This document shows, one piece after another, positions 51,086 through 61,792 of a DNA stretch of 64,000 nucleotides; the stretch's first letter is position 1, and the number at the start of each line of letters is the position of its first letter. The notes below the pieces were generated by a model. That model was not told the DNA's origin. It saw only the letters and a list, made by a program, of their open reading frames with translations, and ran no database searches. The DNA is taken from assembly GCA_956465555.1 (NCBI GenBank), contig OY101118.1, positions 1,488,001 through 1,552,000 of the forward strand. The letters are read 5' to 3'. This DNA comes from Nitzschia sp. pyKryTriq1. Its lineage: Eukaryota > Bacillariophyta > Bacillariophyceae > Bacillariales > Bacillariaceae. Made by a program: the position numbers and the translations under genes.

Positions 51086-53628
51086 CTAGGCACTCGAGCT
51101 GACGGTAGTTGGTTCCTTCGTTTCGACATCACCACCCTTATCGTGACCCCTAAGATCTTCGTCTTGGATCTCTACCTGGTTGGATTCCACGGCGACTTTG
51201 CCCACTTCGCCATCCTCGATAATCTCTCCCTCGTCTTCACTGGAGTCTTCTTGGAGCGACGTAGGTTGCGTTCCTTGACGCCCATTTAAGTGGCTAGCCC
51301 TCGATACCAGCTCTTCCCAGTATAGACGGGCTGACGAAACTGGCTCATCTCTGTTGATTATCCGCCTTGTGTCACCGTACAGCTCTGCAGAGTATTCGGC
51401 CTGTGCCAGCAGCAATTTCGAAAAATCTTCAAAGGAGGTCTCTGGGTCTACAGTGATCTCCTTCTTGTCGGGTGGGTTGATAAACCGAGACAAAAACTCA
51501 CGCTCTCGCCTGTACATGTCGTCCCAAGTGTCAACAAATTCTTCGTAAATTTCACGTGGAGCATCGCGGTCTTGTGCTGACACTGGATTGAAAGCTTCAT
51601 CTGCAGTGACATACTCCTCGATTACGCGCCATCGTGTGTAGGGTCGAATTTTGCCTTCTACCCCTAGACGTTTAAGCACATCTCGGTAAGCCTCCCGCTG
51701 TGCCTTTTCGGCTCTTCGACGAGCGTCTCGTATCCGTCGTCGCTTATCGTCTTCGGCGGCTTGAAGCTCAATGACAAAGTCTGCAAAGAGTAGCTGTCTG
51801 TCAGAGTCTGTCAGTTGGGGAGACACCTTGAAGCGGGGGTCTTCTTTCTCTGTGGTTGTCAAAGACGATAGAAACAACTCCCTGTTTTGTGAAGATAAGA
51901 CCAATGAGACACTTATTCGGCACTCCTTGCACTATTGAGACTTTGTCGTACATACCATGTTGATGCAAAAGTTAGTGTACCAGCCTCTTCTTTCTCAGCA
52001 AGGAAAGAACTAAATGCTTCCTGCGTCTCTCGCTTTTTGTTCCGTTTCTTTCTTTCGTCTCGTTTCCGGAGTTCTTCACAAAAGTCAAGAAAAAGACTCT
52101 CACGGGTATCTTCGTCAGCGACGGCATGGAATCGATCATCTTTGGCCAAAGCTGCGCGCAGGTCTGAGAACCGGGAATTAAGGGCCGAGAATCCAGGCAC
52201 AGTTTGAAGTACATCTGTCAGCAGCTGAATAAAGGCTTCCTTGGCTCGAGTCCTCTCTTGTCGCTCCTGATTCTTCAATTCATTAGCTCGTTTTGTCTGA
52301 TACTCGGCTAACGCTTGTCGTCGCTCTCCTACCGACAAAATCCCGCCAAAGGATTCCCACCTGGAGTCTGACGAACAGTATTTCGACACTTCGTTCCACT
52401 TTTGCGCAGGTAGAATTCCCTTGGCCAAAAGGAGTCCTTTGAAAGCAGCAATCGCCTCCTCTTTGCTGGCATAGGATGACTCTTCAAGGGAAGTTTTCTT
52501 CTTTTTCTTCTTTGGTGGAGCCTCAGCGGCTTCCTCGTCTGCTGGGGTCTCCGTGGACGACTGAAAGCCAGGGGGCTTTTCCCATGTCGTAGTGACTCCA
52601 TCCGAATAATATTTCTTGCCCGTCGATGCATCTTCGTACTCTTGCCACTGACTTGCCTTAGCAATTGGCTGGGGTGGTTCAGCAACGGGCTGGGGTGGTT
52701 CCTTCTTGCTCAGTGCATCAGGCTTTGTATACGTACTTTGGCTGAGCAATGGATTGTGATAATACTTGGCACCGGTTGGGGCCGTGTACTCCTTCCAGGC
52801 ATCGTCAATCTGCTGTTGAGTCGGAACTGCTGGTCTCTCGACCGGGGCTGCTGCTGGGATAGAATAAGAGGGAAAGACTGTCGGTGGTGCTACAGCTGGT
52901 CCTGCAACCCCCGATACCTGGACTTGTGAATGTGCTGACCCGGGAGGGAAAGCGTTTGGTTGCGCAGCAGGTGGGAGCTGCTGCCTTTGCTGAGGGATGG
53001 GAAGCGGAGATAGATGGGCAATCGGGGGTGGACCCATTGATGGGGGCTGAGGCTGTTGGAAATTACGATACATGGGAGGAGGAGGGATGTTTTGAGGAGG
53101 TGGGCCCTGCAGATGGATGGGGTGAAGATGATGCATGTTGTGCATTCCTGGAGGACCCCGACCCATTATCGGCCCACCCCTTGGTGGTGGAGGTGGAATA
53201 TTCGAGCCCGAGAAATGCGTCACATGCGGGCCTCTATCCATCGCAACCGGAGGTCTACCGGGCGGTGGACCTCGACCGCCACCCATCATGTTCCCTCTAC
53301 CGAAATTGTTTGGCTCTCTTGGATGCATCCCGCCCCTTCCCATCGGCCCTCTAATTGGCGGGGGACCACGCCCAGGCGTACCATGCGGGGGGGGAGGGCC
53401 ACGCCCGGGTGGACCTCTTCCCATCATGGGGCCAGGTGGTGGCCCCCTTCCCTGATGGAAAGGCGGCCGAGGCCCCCCTACATGAAATCTTCCTGGTGGA
53501 GGTCCTCTGCCCATTTCGCGATTGGGTGGTGGCCGCCCTGGTCCGCCACCCCGAGCCGCAGTAAATCTAGGATCATGGGGCCGACCAGCAGGAGGCCCAT
53601 TCATATCCCCAGGGAAGCGCCTTTTCAT
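51086..53628 (-). CDS. PRP40: Pre-mRNA-processing factor PRP40-like (822 aa, 2 exons)
   Basis: Exons are 53628-51956 and 51881-51086; the intron is 74 bp, GT-AG. Residues 1-260 are a Pro/Gly/Arg/Met-rich region (repeated RGPPPG, MGRGPPG). Two WW domains follow at about 276-305 (AWKEYTAPTGAKYYHNP, ending YTKP) and 326-355 (QWQEYEDASTGKKYY, ending WEKP). FF domains begin at about 389 (EEAIAAFKGLLLAKGILPAQ) and continue past 460 (RAKEAFIQLLTDVLQTVPGF), with others across the splice junction (FASTW|ELFLSSLTTTEKEDPRF) and after REAYRDVLKRLGVEG. The end is acidic (SSEDEGEIIEDGE). PRP40 is a U1 snRNP factor that bridges the 5' splice site to the branch point and RNA polymerase II. The usual PRP40 has no long Gly/Arg/Pro N-terminus; here it is an extension. 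Confidence 0.9.
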
Positions 53629-55596
53629 CTCTGGATCAGTGCTTCTTTCGAGTGGTCAGAGTGAAGTCGTCGGAGCACAGCAAGCGGGATCGGATTCTGT
53701 CGATAGTCTTTCTCGTCTGTTGCCGCGGTTCTCAAGGCAAGGTCGGGAGATCCAAATTACAACATCAGGAACAATTCGACACTCCGGGGCGGTTTCCTAT
53801 GGTCTATGACAGTGAGATAGCTGGGTGATTGCAGAAACAAAAGCAGAAACGGCGAAGTAAACGTCTGCTCCCAAGATATTTTTGTGTCGCTTTTTTCAGC
53901 CACCCGCCACCCTGCGTTTGTTTTGTTTTCTGTGGTCTCAGTTTGGGCCCACGGAGTAACTCGTACCAGGTACTGTACCTGTATTGTACCGGTACAGTAA
54001 TGGGAGCTGGGGGAATTCACTACTTTGGGGCTTAATTCGGGTTCAACTCGGGGAAAGTCCCCTATTTGTACGTGTTGAACATTTGGGACTAAGAAAGCAC
54101 CGCGCGCATGCACTGTAGCATGTCCTCCACCACGCACGACAGGTCTCTCAATTATTGTTCTACTGGTACTACTAGTAGTAGAGTACTTGTAGTACCTCTA
54201 TGCTTGCACTACTCTGTAGTAGTAGTATCAGTTGAGCAGGTGGTGGTTTTTGCTCTCTATTAGACTTTTTGTACTCTCTACTAGCTTAGTACAAGCACTT
54301 AAGCATACTAGCAAGAAGTACTAATGTGGACGACCGACGACTGGAAGTGGGGTGACGACTGGAAGTGACGATGACTCGGACGACTCGTCGATCGTCTAGT
54401 CAACTACAGTATCAACCGTCCGCTGTCCGTACAACTCTATTTGGTCATATTAGTCAAGCTGCTATGATAATAAATGGCGAGTGAGCGAGAACTCTGTTTT
54501 CGACCCCTAAAACGAGGATTCTTCCCCCAGCTCCCAGTACCTGGTACCGGTGCCTGGTACGTACCGGTACTTGTACCAGGTAGGGGTGCGGAGTCAATCC
54601 CAAATCAGCCCGACGCGTGCGAGGAGGTCACACGTCAACAGAACAACTCGCTCGATCGAGTGGAAGTACCAGCTACTGTACCTGGTAGCGGTACTGGTAC
54701 TGTACAATGTACATACACAGTTCGTACTGGTACGTTGCACTACGGGCATGTGTGCAGACGTGTTGAAGTCGAAGTGGTCTGTCACAAACGTTAAATAAAC
54801 GTCCCGCAGCGCGCCGACCGGCTTCTAGCCTATAAATGGCTGGTGGTTCTCTGGTGGGGATGGCGCGCGTTCGCCAGTTGACCAGCTGGATGCATCATGT
54901 TGTTGTTCCAAAGAAAAAAATCAAACCCAAGGCGCCCCCACCACCACAACACGACGGGCCTCAAAGCACCAACGCCATGGTCTGTGAGAACGCTTTCGCT
55001 TCATCGGCCACTCCTCAATCAGTTTGTAAGTAAGTGAACCATTGTTGTTTGGAGGATGAAGAAGCTGCCAAATATGAAGACTTCCCGTTCGAAAACGAGA
55101 CCAAAACGTCGACGAGGCTCGTATTTTTTTCTCGTGTGTGTGTCCCGCCGCCGTCCTCGCTGTCAAGTTGAAGTTTGGAACGGCGAACTCTCGTTTTTGT
55201 GTTCGGCGGCTTTGATGACGACCCCACCTCCTCGCTCCTCGCTCGTTCTCAGTCGTCGCATGCTTTCGATCGAGCTTCGCTCATCTTTTTCTCTTCTCTC
55301 TCGTAAGGGACCCGGTTGTTGAAGATACTACTTTGACTTCCACCGGCAAGGTATTGCAACACGGCACTTCCCTCTACTGAACGAAAACGTAAACTTTGGC
55401 TCCCTTCAACCCTTCCATCAACCAGTAGCAAGGATTGCTCGTTTCATTGGCACCTGGAAAGGCTTCCGAGCATTTGATCAATTGGAGAGGCGCCTCTTGA
55501 TTTTGCACAAGAAGTTGGCGAGGGAGGAGTCCAAACCAACTGACGAGCATCAAGCAAGTTGAAGACAGTATTCGGTATCCTTGCTGCGATTTTAAA
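53629..55596. repeat. 2-kb spacer with GTAC and CTAG clusters
   Basis: No gene is supported with confidence. GTAC blocks lie at 53962-54000 (GTACCAGGTACTGTACCTG, TGTACCGGTACAGTA), 54160-54320 (ACTACTAGTAGTAGAGTAC and relatives) and 54535-54740 (GTACCTGGTACCGGTGCC, GGTACGTACCGGTACTTGTAC, GTAGCGGTACTGGTACTGTAC). A short ORF at 54836-55033 after a TATAAAT is followed by a GTAAGT and might be a 5' exon. Positions 55040-55596 show nothing else. Confidence 0.6.
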
Positions 55597-57276
55597 ATGG
55601 TTTCGTCCTCCGTTCACGGCAGCGTGCCTTTGGAACCATCTTCGTATCAACACATGGAACAGGCACTGTCGAAGGCGATGTCGAAACCAGGGGAAGATAC
55701 GCAAGAGCTGACTGGCGGTCCATCAAATTCTTTACAGGAGAGTGACGGTGTTGGAGCGACAACTCCTCACACAACGGACACCACGCCCGTGGGGAATGCA
55801 CCGGAACCGAAAAGTGACACACACAAGGCAGCCAATCCAATACTATCAACGCCCGAGGTTTCTGGTGGTCACCAAGAAGAGGAACCTTTGAAGTCCGGTG
55901 GAAAGCCATCAAACGAATGTTCGAGTACCCCGGCAGCACCACAAGTCGGATCCTCTACGATGGCCACCGTGACTTCCAACTCGCCATCGGCCGAGGAGTC
56001 TGGAAACGAGAAGAGTGAACTGAGACCTTTGGCGCCTTCTCCAGTGGTAGCTCTTTCTCCAGCATTAGAACCTTTTCCTTCTGGGATTCTGTTGGAGCAG
56101 CCTTCGTCGAGTACCCAGGAGGTATCAAAGGTACGATAGCATCGCAGGCTCCTTTGAATCCAATCAAGCTGAAGCTGGAGCTATGAACTGAAACGAGACC
56201 GTGAGACAAAACTAACCTTTGCTTTTACTCCTGTTTCTCCCGGTGTTCAAAACGGCTCTTCGAAGAGCGCTTCCTCTTCGCCAACGTCTTGCTCACCAAC
56301 CAATATCCAGGGATCGTCCACGAAACCTAGGTCAGGATCTAGCCTCCGCCGTGGAAAGTGGACTGTCGAAGAGGAAACCTATGTTGCCCGTGTTATTCAG
56401 GATTTCAACTCCGGTTTCCTGAATGCACCGGCGGGAACCACTCTCAGGAGTTATCTTTCAGACAAACTGCAATGTGACCCGATGCGCATTACGAAGAAGT
56501 TTACCGGGGACGCATGTATCGGGAAACGAGTATTCCATCCAGCCGTGAGGAGTACAGCGAATGCAGCATCAATCGACAAGGCACAGGTAAGCTATGAAGT
56601 GCTCATGCTCGTTTCGTAGTTTTATGGGACCCAAAACAACTCACAACACGTTCTTCTCTCAAAGGCTGAACTAGACACGCTGGAACGAAGATGGCGACGT
56701 CGCCTCGAGATGCAGCAGAGGGAATCCGCGAAGAAAGCAGCTGCTTCACAAGCGGCTGCGAATGCCGCCAACGGTATTGGTCGAGACCATACAATGATTC
56801 AAGGAGTCCCTGTGGCCTTGCTGAGTGGAGTCGGGGAATCCACAAGCTCGAACACGCCGCAGATTGGGCAACACGTGGTGACCCAGGCAGCGTCATGGTT
56901 GGACCGAGCGAATGCCATCTTGAAGGGAGGACATCTGCAGAACTTTCCCATTGCTACCATGGGGTCTACTGGGCAAGCTTCAGGAGAATCCATTGATTCT
57001 ATGCCCAACTCTGAGATTGAAAACCAAATGAAGGAAGTGCAGCGACTGATTTTCGAAGGCCCTCGCATCCAGCAGACAGCAGCTGGTCTTCCTAACTTGC
57101 TTGCTACCCACCAGAGGCACAGCAGTGGTTTCGAGGGTCCTCCAACTCCTCCCGAACCTGCTGACAAACGAATGCGTACAGGGGGGACCATAACAGGCGC
57201 CGAAGATGCCGAGGCTCTTGTTGGCTTTCTTCGGAGCGTTCGTGCATCGGCCGCGGGAGGGCAAGATTCTTCTTAA
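55597..57276 (+). CDS. Protein with a diatom-expanded domain (RGKWT...RITKKF) (488 aa, 3 exons)
   Basis: Exons are 55597-56130, 56266-56586 and 56665-57276 (introns 135 and 78 bp, GT-AG). The acceptor of intron 1 is chosen as the first AG after CTAAC and a pyrimidine tract; AG at 56309 is an alternative. Exon 1 is disordered and Ser/Pro/Thr/Glu-rich. Exon 2 has RRGKWTVEEETYVARVIQDF, LNAPAGTTLRSYLSDKLQ, then CDPMRITKKFTGDACIGKR. This SANT/Myb-like block is one I know as strongly expanded in diatoms and of unproven function. Exon 3 begins with a basic helical stretch (ELDTLERRWRRRLEMQQRE), then Gly/Ser-rich sequence. A nuclear or DNA-binding role is a guess from the Myb-like start and basic helix. 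No membrane or signal sequence is present. Confidence 0.82.
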
Positions 57277-57674
57277 CAATTGGCTTTTTCCTTGCCTCTT
57301 GAGGCGCTATATTCCCCCACCTGGGGTCTGGTGAGGAGAATGATGCCAACCGGATTCATTCGCTCGCCCCACCAATCTGATTATACTGCAGTGGGGGTAG
57401 AATTCTATTGACCTACGCGAGACAATTTGGGACGAGAACCCATGCTAATAGCACGTTTTTAAAATGGAAAATTGGCACGAGAATCGGCGTTTATGGGTGG
57501 GGCCACCACGATGACACTAATTGAGGATGATAAACCCTCCGTCGCTCTCGTTTGGGGATCTTGTTTCTGTGCTAGTACAAGCGCAAGGTCACCAACTACA
57601 ATAAATTTAGATATGAAGTGCACATAAAGAAACTACGAGTACCTTTTTCTGGTTGGTTGTATCAGCTCTTTTAA
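57277..57674. other. Convergent 3'-3' spacer
   Basis: Between the ends of the diatom-domain gene and SEC12. Only isolated GTAC sites are present and no cluster; no gene is seen. Confidence 0.55.
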
Positions 57675-58976
57675 CTAATGGGGAGGAACGGCAATCCCTG
57701 GCCGTGAAGTGGGTGCAAGCAGCACTTCATGACGGATACATTTAAAGGCTGAACCAAAACCACCCCTTGGTGGCATGTCGCACTTGTCTTTAATCTCATT
57801 GGCAACTGGATACAAAATCCAGCCAAGTACAGCCATCTTGAGCATTGAATGAAGGATCATCTTGAAGTTGACATCGGACGGCGGACGATTCTTGCTTGAC
57901 TTCGATCTTCTTTGAAGTGTCAACCAAGCTAATTGACTGTCAGCAGAAGCTGAAAGAGCGTGCATTTCATCGCCATCATTGTCTTGGTCACAAAGGAGGG
58001 GGACGGGAAAGGGGCGTGCCGCAATACAAGTGACCGGCAAATCATGAACTTCAAAGAACTTTTTGAGTGGTTTCCATTTTTCGATTCCCCACAAAACGAT
58101 GGTTCCATCCACAGCGCCTAGTGCCATCATTCCCGCATCACCTGATAAGCACATGGCAGAAATCGGAAACGGACTACATTCGGTTCGCACATCACATTGA
58201 TACCCATCTTCGGTAGCTACCCATCTTGACAGAAAGGCTTTGCCTTTGCGACCGGAAGCTACCGTATATACCAAGTCTCCCATCAAATCCCCAAAGGCAC
58301 ATCCTCTAACGAGCACTTGCTGTGGGCGTTTCGGTTTCGGGCCTGTTGGATCTTCAATGGAGCATTCCAAGACGCTCAAACAGTCTTCCCCCTGCCACAC
58401 CCGCGCCGTTCCATCCTTTCCAGAGGAAACTAATTTGTCTTCTCCTCGAGGCGCGAAGTAAACGGCGGAGACTGCCTTGGTATGCCCTTCCAGTGTCCTC
58501 ACGGGCAGTTCATTTTCAAATTTATCCCGGGAATTGTCAATGGCAAATATCTTGACTGTGCCACTTTCACATCCCACCGCCAACCGCGACGTCAAGGAGT
58601 TGACCGCCAAGGCATTGACATTATCTCCCACCGAAACCTGTTCATCCAGTTCACCGGTTTGTAAATCATAAACATGAACCTTACTCCCTAGACCCACAAA
58701 CAGTCGTAGTTTGTTGGTAATAGGATTCTTTACCACATTGATAGCGACACCCACCTGATCGCCCGAGGAAATGACGAGTTCTCCTGTCGCCACGGGGTAT
58801 TCCGGAGGTGCTGAAGTGACGACAGTAATGGTATTCTTAACACCAGTCGCAGCAGATCCTCCACCTCCGCAATGCGCGACAACGGAGGCTCCACTTCCGG
58901 GATCCGCCCACCAAGTGATGCCAAAAAGGGGCGTGGCAACGGCATCGATGCGCGATGGAGGTCTTGGACGGGGCAT
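57675..58976 (-). CDS. SEC12: SEC12/PREB-type WD40 guanine exchange factor (433 aa)
   Basis: Intronless. The start is the first ATG (MPRPRPPSR). A seven-bladed WD40 propeller is formed by repeats such as LAVGCESGTVKIFAID, LEGHTKAVSAVYFAP, DKLVSSGKDGTARVWQGE and MMALGAVDGTIVLWGIE, including the family mark HCGGGGSAATGVKNTI near the N-terminus. One hydrophobic segment near residues 380-398 (ILHSMLKMAVLGWILYPVA) anchors it in the ER membrane, followed by a short lumenal tail. SEC12 loads GTP onto SAR1 to start COPII coat assembly at ER exit sites. The length and single C-terminal anchor match the family. The 5' side has a GTAC cluster at 59340-59480. Confidence 0.87.
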   Translation of the reverse strand: MPRPRPPSRIDAVATPLFGITWWADPGSGASVVAHCGGGGSAATGVKNTITVVTSAPPEYPVATGELVISSGDQVGVAINVVKNPITNKLRLFVGLGSKVHVYDLQTGELDEQVSVGDNVNALAVNSLTSRLAVGCESGTVKIFAIDNSRDKFENELPVRTLEGHTKAVSAVYFAPRGEDKLVSSGKDGTARVWQGEDCLSVLECSIEDPTGPKPKRPQQVLVRGCAFGDLMGDLVYTVASGRKGKAFLSRWVATEDGYQCDVRTECSPFPISAMCLSGDAGMMALGAVDGTIVLWGIEKWKPLKKFFEVHDLPVTCIAARPFPVPLLCDQDNDGDEMHALSASADSQLAWLTLQRRSKSSKNRPPSDVNFKMILHSMLKMAVLGWILYPVANEIKDKCDMPPRGGFGSAFKCIRHEVLLAPTSRPGIAVPPH

Positions 58977-59599
58977 TTTCAATTTTCAATGTGTGAAACA
59001 AAGACAAGCGCTGCAACGAACTGGGACACCAAGACACTAAAGAGACTTCGCCGAGGAGTCGATCAAACCTCAAGGAGCAATATGCAAAAAGGAAGAAGTG
59101 ATATTATGTGGGAGATGGGCAACAGACAAAAGCAACAAAACTACGAGTCGTCGTAAAACGTCAAATCCCATGATGATCGGCAGTCGGTGGAAAGAAAAAG
59201 AATATTGGGTTGAGATTTGCAATACGGAAAAGGATGTATTTCTCTATTGGATAAATTCCGCACGCCGTTTCCGATTAAGTCGAAATGGTCAAGACTACAG
59301 GCGTTGCTTTTTTGCGCGTGGCGATGGACGCGATGTACTTACTGTAGGTGTACCGGTACTCGTAGATCGAGATTATCGTACGAAACAACCGAGACTACTC
59401 TACCTGGTACCGTACACGTACGGGGTAGACCACAAGAGCTACTACGAGTACTCATACTGTACCGGTACAGGTACCGGTACAGCTAGTGAGAAAGAAAAGA
59501 GAAAATAAGTCTACTGATGACATACCATACCTCTACTAGCTTTCGATTGGTACTCTAGCTAGCTCGCTACTAGTAGAGAGACACTCGAGGTAGCACCTG
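58977..59599. repeat. Intergenic with GTAC cluster (59340-59480)
   Basis: Between the SEC12 5' end and the 3' end of the next minus-strand gene. It holds GTAGGTGTACCGGTACTCG, CCTGGTACCGTACACGTACGG and ACTGTACCGGTACAGGTACCGG, followed by CTAGCTAGCTCGCTACTAGTAG. No gene is seen. Confidence 0.7.
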
Positions 59600-60232
59600 C
59601 TACAGACTTTTGTGTTCGTATTTGGCACCATGCAAGTCGTTGAGTGCTTGTTGGGTGGATTGTGCATCCCAATATAAAAGAAAAGATCCCAATAGTGTCA
59701 CCAGATTGCCCAAGACTAGCCCAAGATGGAAATGCTCTACATCCCGATCAAAGGCACCGAGAACCCAGAGCACGAGGGGTAGCACGTGTAATACTACCAA
59801 GATTCCAAACAGCGATGGAAGTGAAGGAAAAATCGGTGCTGGCCCAGCATCGTCATTTATGTCATCTTCGATGTGGTCCACACCATTCGGATAACGATTC
59901 GTGGATCGGGACACTTTGACGGATAATCCATGAGTCCCACAAGAGACGATTGCATGAGTCCAGCATGAGAATAGCCGCTGAGAACATTCGTCGTGACACA
60001 AAAAGGGATAAACAAATAAACTGACGACCATGGCGAAGCCTCCCACGAGGGAAAATGCCGTTTGAAAAAGTTGCGATTGCTTTTTAGCTTCTTCTTCCAT
60101 GGTTCGTATAAGTTCCTCTTGGTCGTCGGTATCCAGTATCACAGCATTATCACCATTTTCTTCTTCTGACGCATCCAATGCGCTGTTTGTTGCCTTGAAT
60201 CGCTCCGTTGGACTTCTTCCCCGTCGTCGCAT
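59600..60232 (-). CDS. Hypothetical membrane protein, about three helices (210 aa)
   Basis: Intronless. The N-terminus is basic then acidic (MRRRGRSPTERFK, DDQEELIRTMEEEAKK), cytosolic-looking. Helices follow at about residues 57-77 (AFSLVGGFAMVVSLFVYPFL), 142-163 (LFGILVVLHVLPLVLWVLGA) and 171-190 (LGLVLGNLVTLLGSFLLYW). A Cys-containing loop (CHDECSQRLFSCWTHAIVSC) lies between the first and second helices. It ends QQALNDLHGAKYEHKSL. I do not recognise a family; it may be lineage-specific. Confidence 0.65.
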   Translation of the reverse strand: MRRRGRSPTERFKATNSALDASEEENGDNAVILDTDDQEELIRTMEEEAKKQSQLFQTAFSLVGGFAMVVSLFVYPFLCHDECSQRLFSCWTHAIVSCGTHGLSVKVSRSTNRYPNGVDHIEDDINDDAGPAPIFPSLPSLFGILVVLHVLPLVLWVLGAFDRDVEHFHLGLVLGNLVTLLGSFLLYWDAQSTQQALNDLHGAKYEHKSL

Positions 60233-60817
60233 TTTAAATGAGCAACTGCTGTAAAGATGATGTTTTCGAGATCAGATGAAATAATGACAGGCTTCTTCTT
60301 TGTAATGTGGTTCAAGGTTTGAGGGCCAAGGGTAAGACAAGCCATTTCTGTACCAGTAGATTGCACGCGTGGCGGAGGAGGAGTGAGGAGGGAGGAGGAG
60401 TCACTCTTTCCACCATCGTCATTCAATTCAAGAAGGGAGAAAGGGGAAAACGTAAAATTTGAATTTTGTGTTCGCGCCAGTGAAACGCCGCGCGCCCACC
60501 ATCCCGACTAAATCGACTGCAGCAAGGCTGACAATAACCAATAAAATGATAATGGAGCCAACTTTCGAAGTCTGCTCCCGGTACAGTACATAGACTAGTA
60601 CCAGTACAGGTCTCTCTACTAGTAGAGTACTAGAGCGAGAACAGAATAAACAGAAATGAATGGACTACTTGTGCATTTGCTCTGTGGACTGTTGTTCACA
60701 CATTGGATGTTTACTACTAGAGGGAATGCAATCATCGTGATTTCCCTTCAAACATTCTTCTGGTTGTTAGATGGATGCGCATCTCCAGATTAATACAGTA
60801 CCATGAATTCCCCAGAT
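60233..60817. other. Intergenic with a small GTAC block
   Basis: The GTAC/CTAG block at 60575-60640 includes CCCGGTACAGTACATAGACTAGTACCAG and ACTAGTAGAGTACTAGAG. The rest is plain; no gene is seen. Confidence 0.55.
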
Positions 60818-61792
60818 CTAGACTTCAACTGCCTTTTCCGCGGCCTCAACGGCTGCTTTGGTGGCCTCCTCCTCCACCGCTTTGGTGGCCTCCTCGACAG
60901 CAGCGGCGACATCTGCAGCGTCCTTTGGAGCATCTCCATCTCCACGAGAATCAGACTTCTTTTGCCGAGCCGCGGCTGCGCGTTCACGTCTTCTACGGTT
61001 TTTCGCTTCGAGCTCCTCAGGAGTAAGCTTCTGGTAGCGTTCACGCTCAAGCTTGGCACGACGAGAATTGCGATCCTTCGCCGAGTTGGAGGTGAGAGCG
61101 TGGTATCGCGTTCGCTCACGCTCCCGGCGGCGCTGGCGAGAGTTCTCGCTCTGACGATGGTACTGCTCCCGACGCTTAGAGTTGTACACCTGACGCTGTT
61201 CGGGAGTCATCGACGCGTAACGCTGACGATCCTTCTCACGGCGAGACGCCAACTGATCCTCATGAGACTGAGACTTCTTGGCTGGCTTGTTGTCGGAAGC
61301 CTCGTCTTCGACAGTCTTTTCACGGTAGCGCTTGCGGCGCTGTTCGTTCTTCTTCGCCTGGCTGGCTGTAGCCTCCTCATCGGTCTTCACGGCCAAAGCA
61401 GCGGCAGTGCCCTCGTCGGTAGCTGAAAAAGAACGGGAGTTGAAAGAAATAAGGTAATATGATTTGAGCGATCAAACTGTAGGCCATAACAACGGCAAGG
61501 GCGTGCCGTGATAAAACACAAAGTACGTGTACTTACCATCAACAGACACCGCCGCAGCCACAGCTGCAGCGGCTGCCTCCGCAATCATGGCGCTGGTCTC
61601 TGACACGACAAAGAGGAAAGAACTATCGTGTGAGCAAGGCAAAGGACTGGCGTGGCACCCTTAAAGTAAGTACTCGTAAATCATACCAGCGAACTCACCG
61701 TTGTCCTCCGCCACAGTGGCAGCGGCGGCGGCTGCAGCTGCCTCGGCAGCTACATCCTTCACATCCTCTTTAGTCTCATTGTCGGCGCCCAT
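60818..61792 (-). CDS. Basic repeat protein with Ala-rich ends (253 aa, 3 exons)
   Basis: Exons are 61792-61699, 61599-61537 and 61422-60818 (introns 99 and 114 bp, GT-AG). All introns are phase 1, so the 63-bp exon 2 could be skipped without changing frame. Exons 1-2 encode MGADNETKEDVKD and long Ala runs. Exon 3 has repeated basic helical blocks of about 28 residues around a [RY]Y-x2-[LM]T-P-E core: QRYASMTPEQRQVYNSKRRE, RYHALTSNSAKDRNSRRAK and RYQKLTPEELEAKNRRRRE. It ends in an Ala/Glu/Lys amphipathic tail. No signal peptide is present. The charge suggests nucleic-acid or ribosome binding, but the family is not recognised. A GTAC-containing 5' region (62000-62035) lies upstream. Confidence 0.75.

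Noticed and set aside
50775-51089. ORF of 104 codons in the spacer between the ARM-repeat and PRP40 genes
   Set aside because: Ser/Pro/Thr-rich with no motif; it overlaps the PRP40 3' end on the other strand.
52884-53664. Several plus-strand ORFs opposite the PRP40 N-terminus
   Set aside because: Produced by the GC-rich Pro/Gly repeat of PRP40 read backwards; no protein-like features.
54836-55033. Short ORF (65 codons) after a TATAAAT with a GTAAGT near its end
   Set aside because: Low-complexity Pro/Lys composition and no convincing downstream exon in frame; an in-frame stop at 55498 separates it from the next gene unless a splice that I cannot identify is used.
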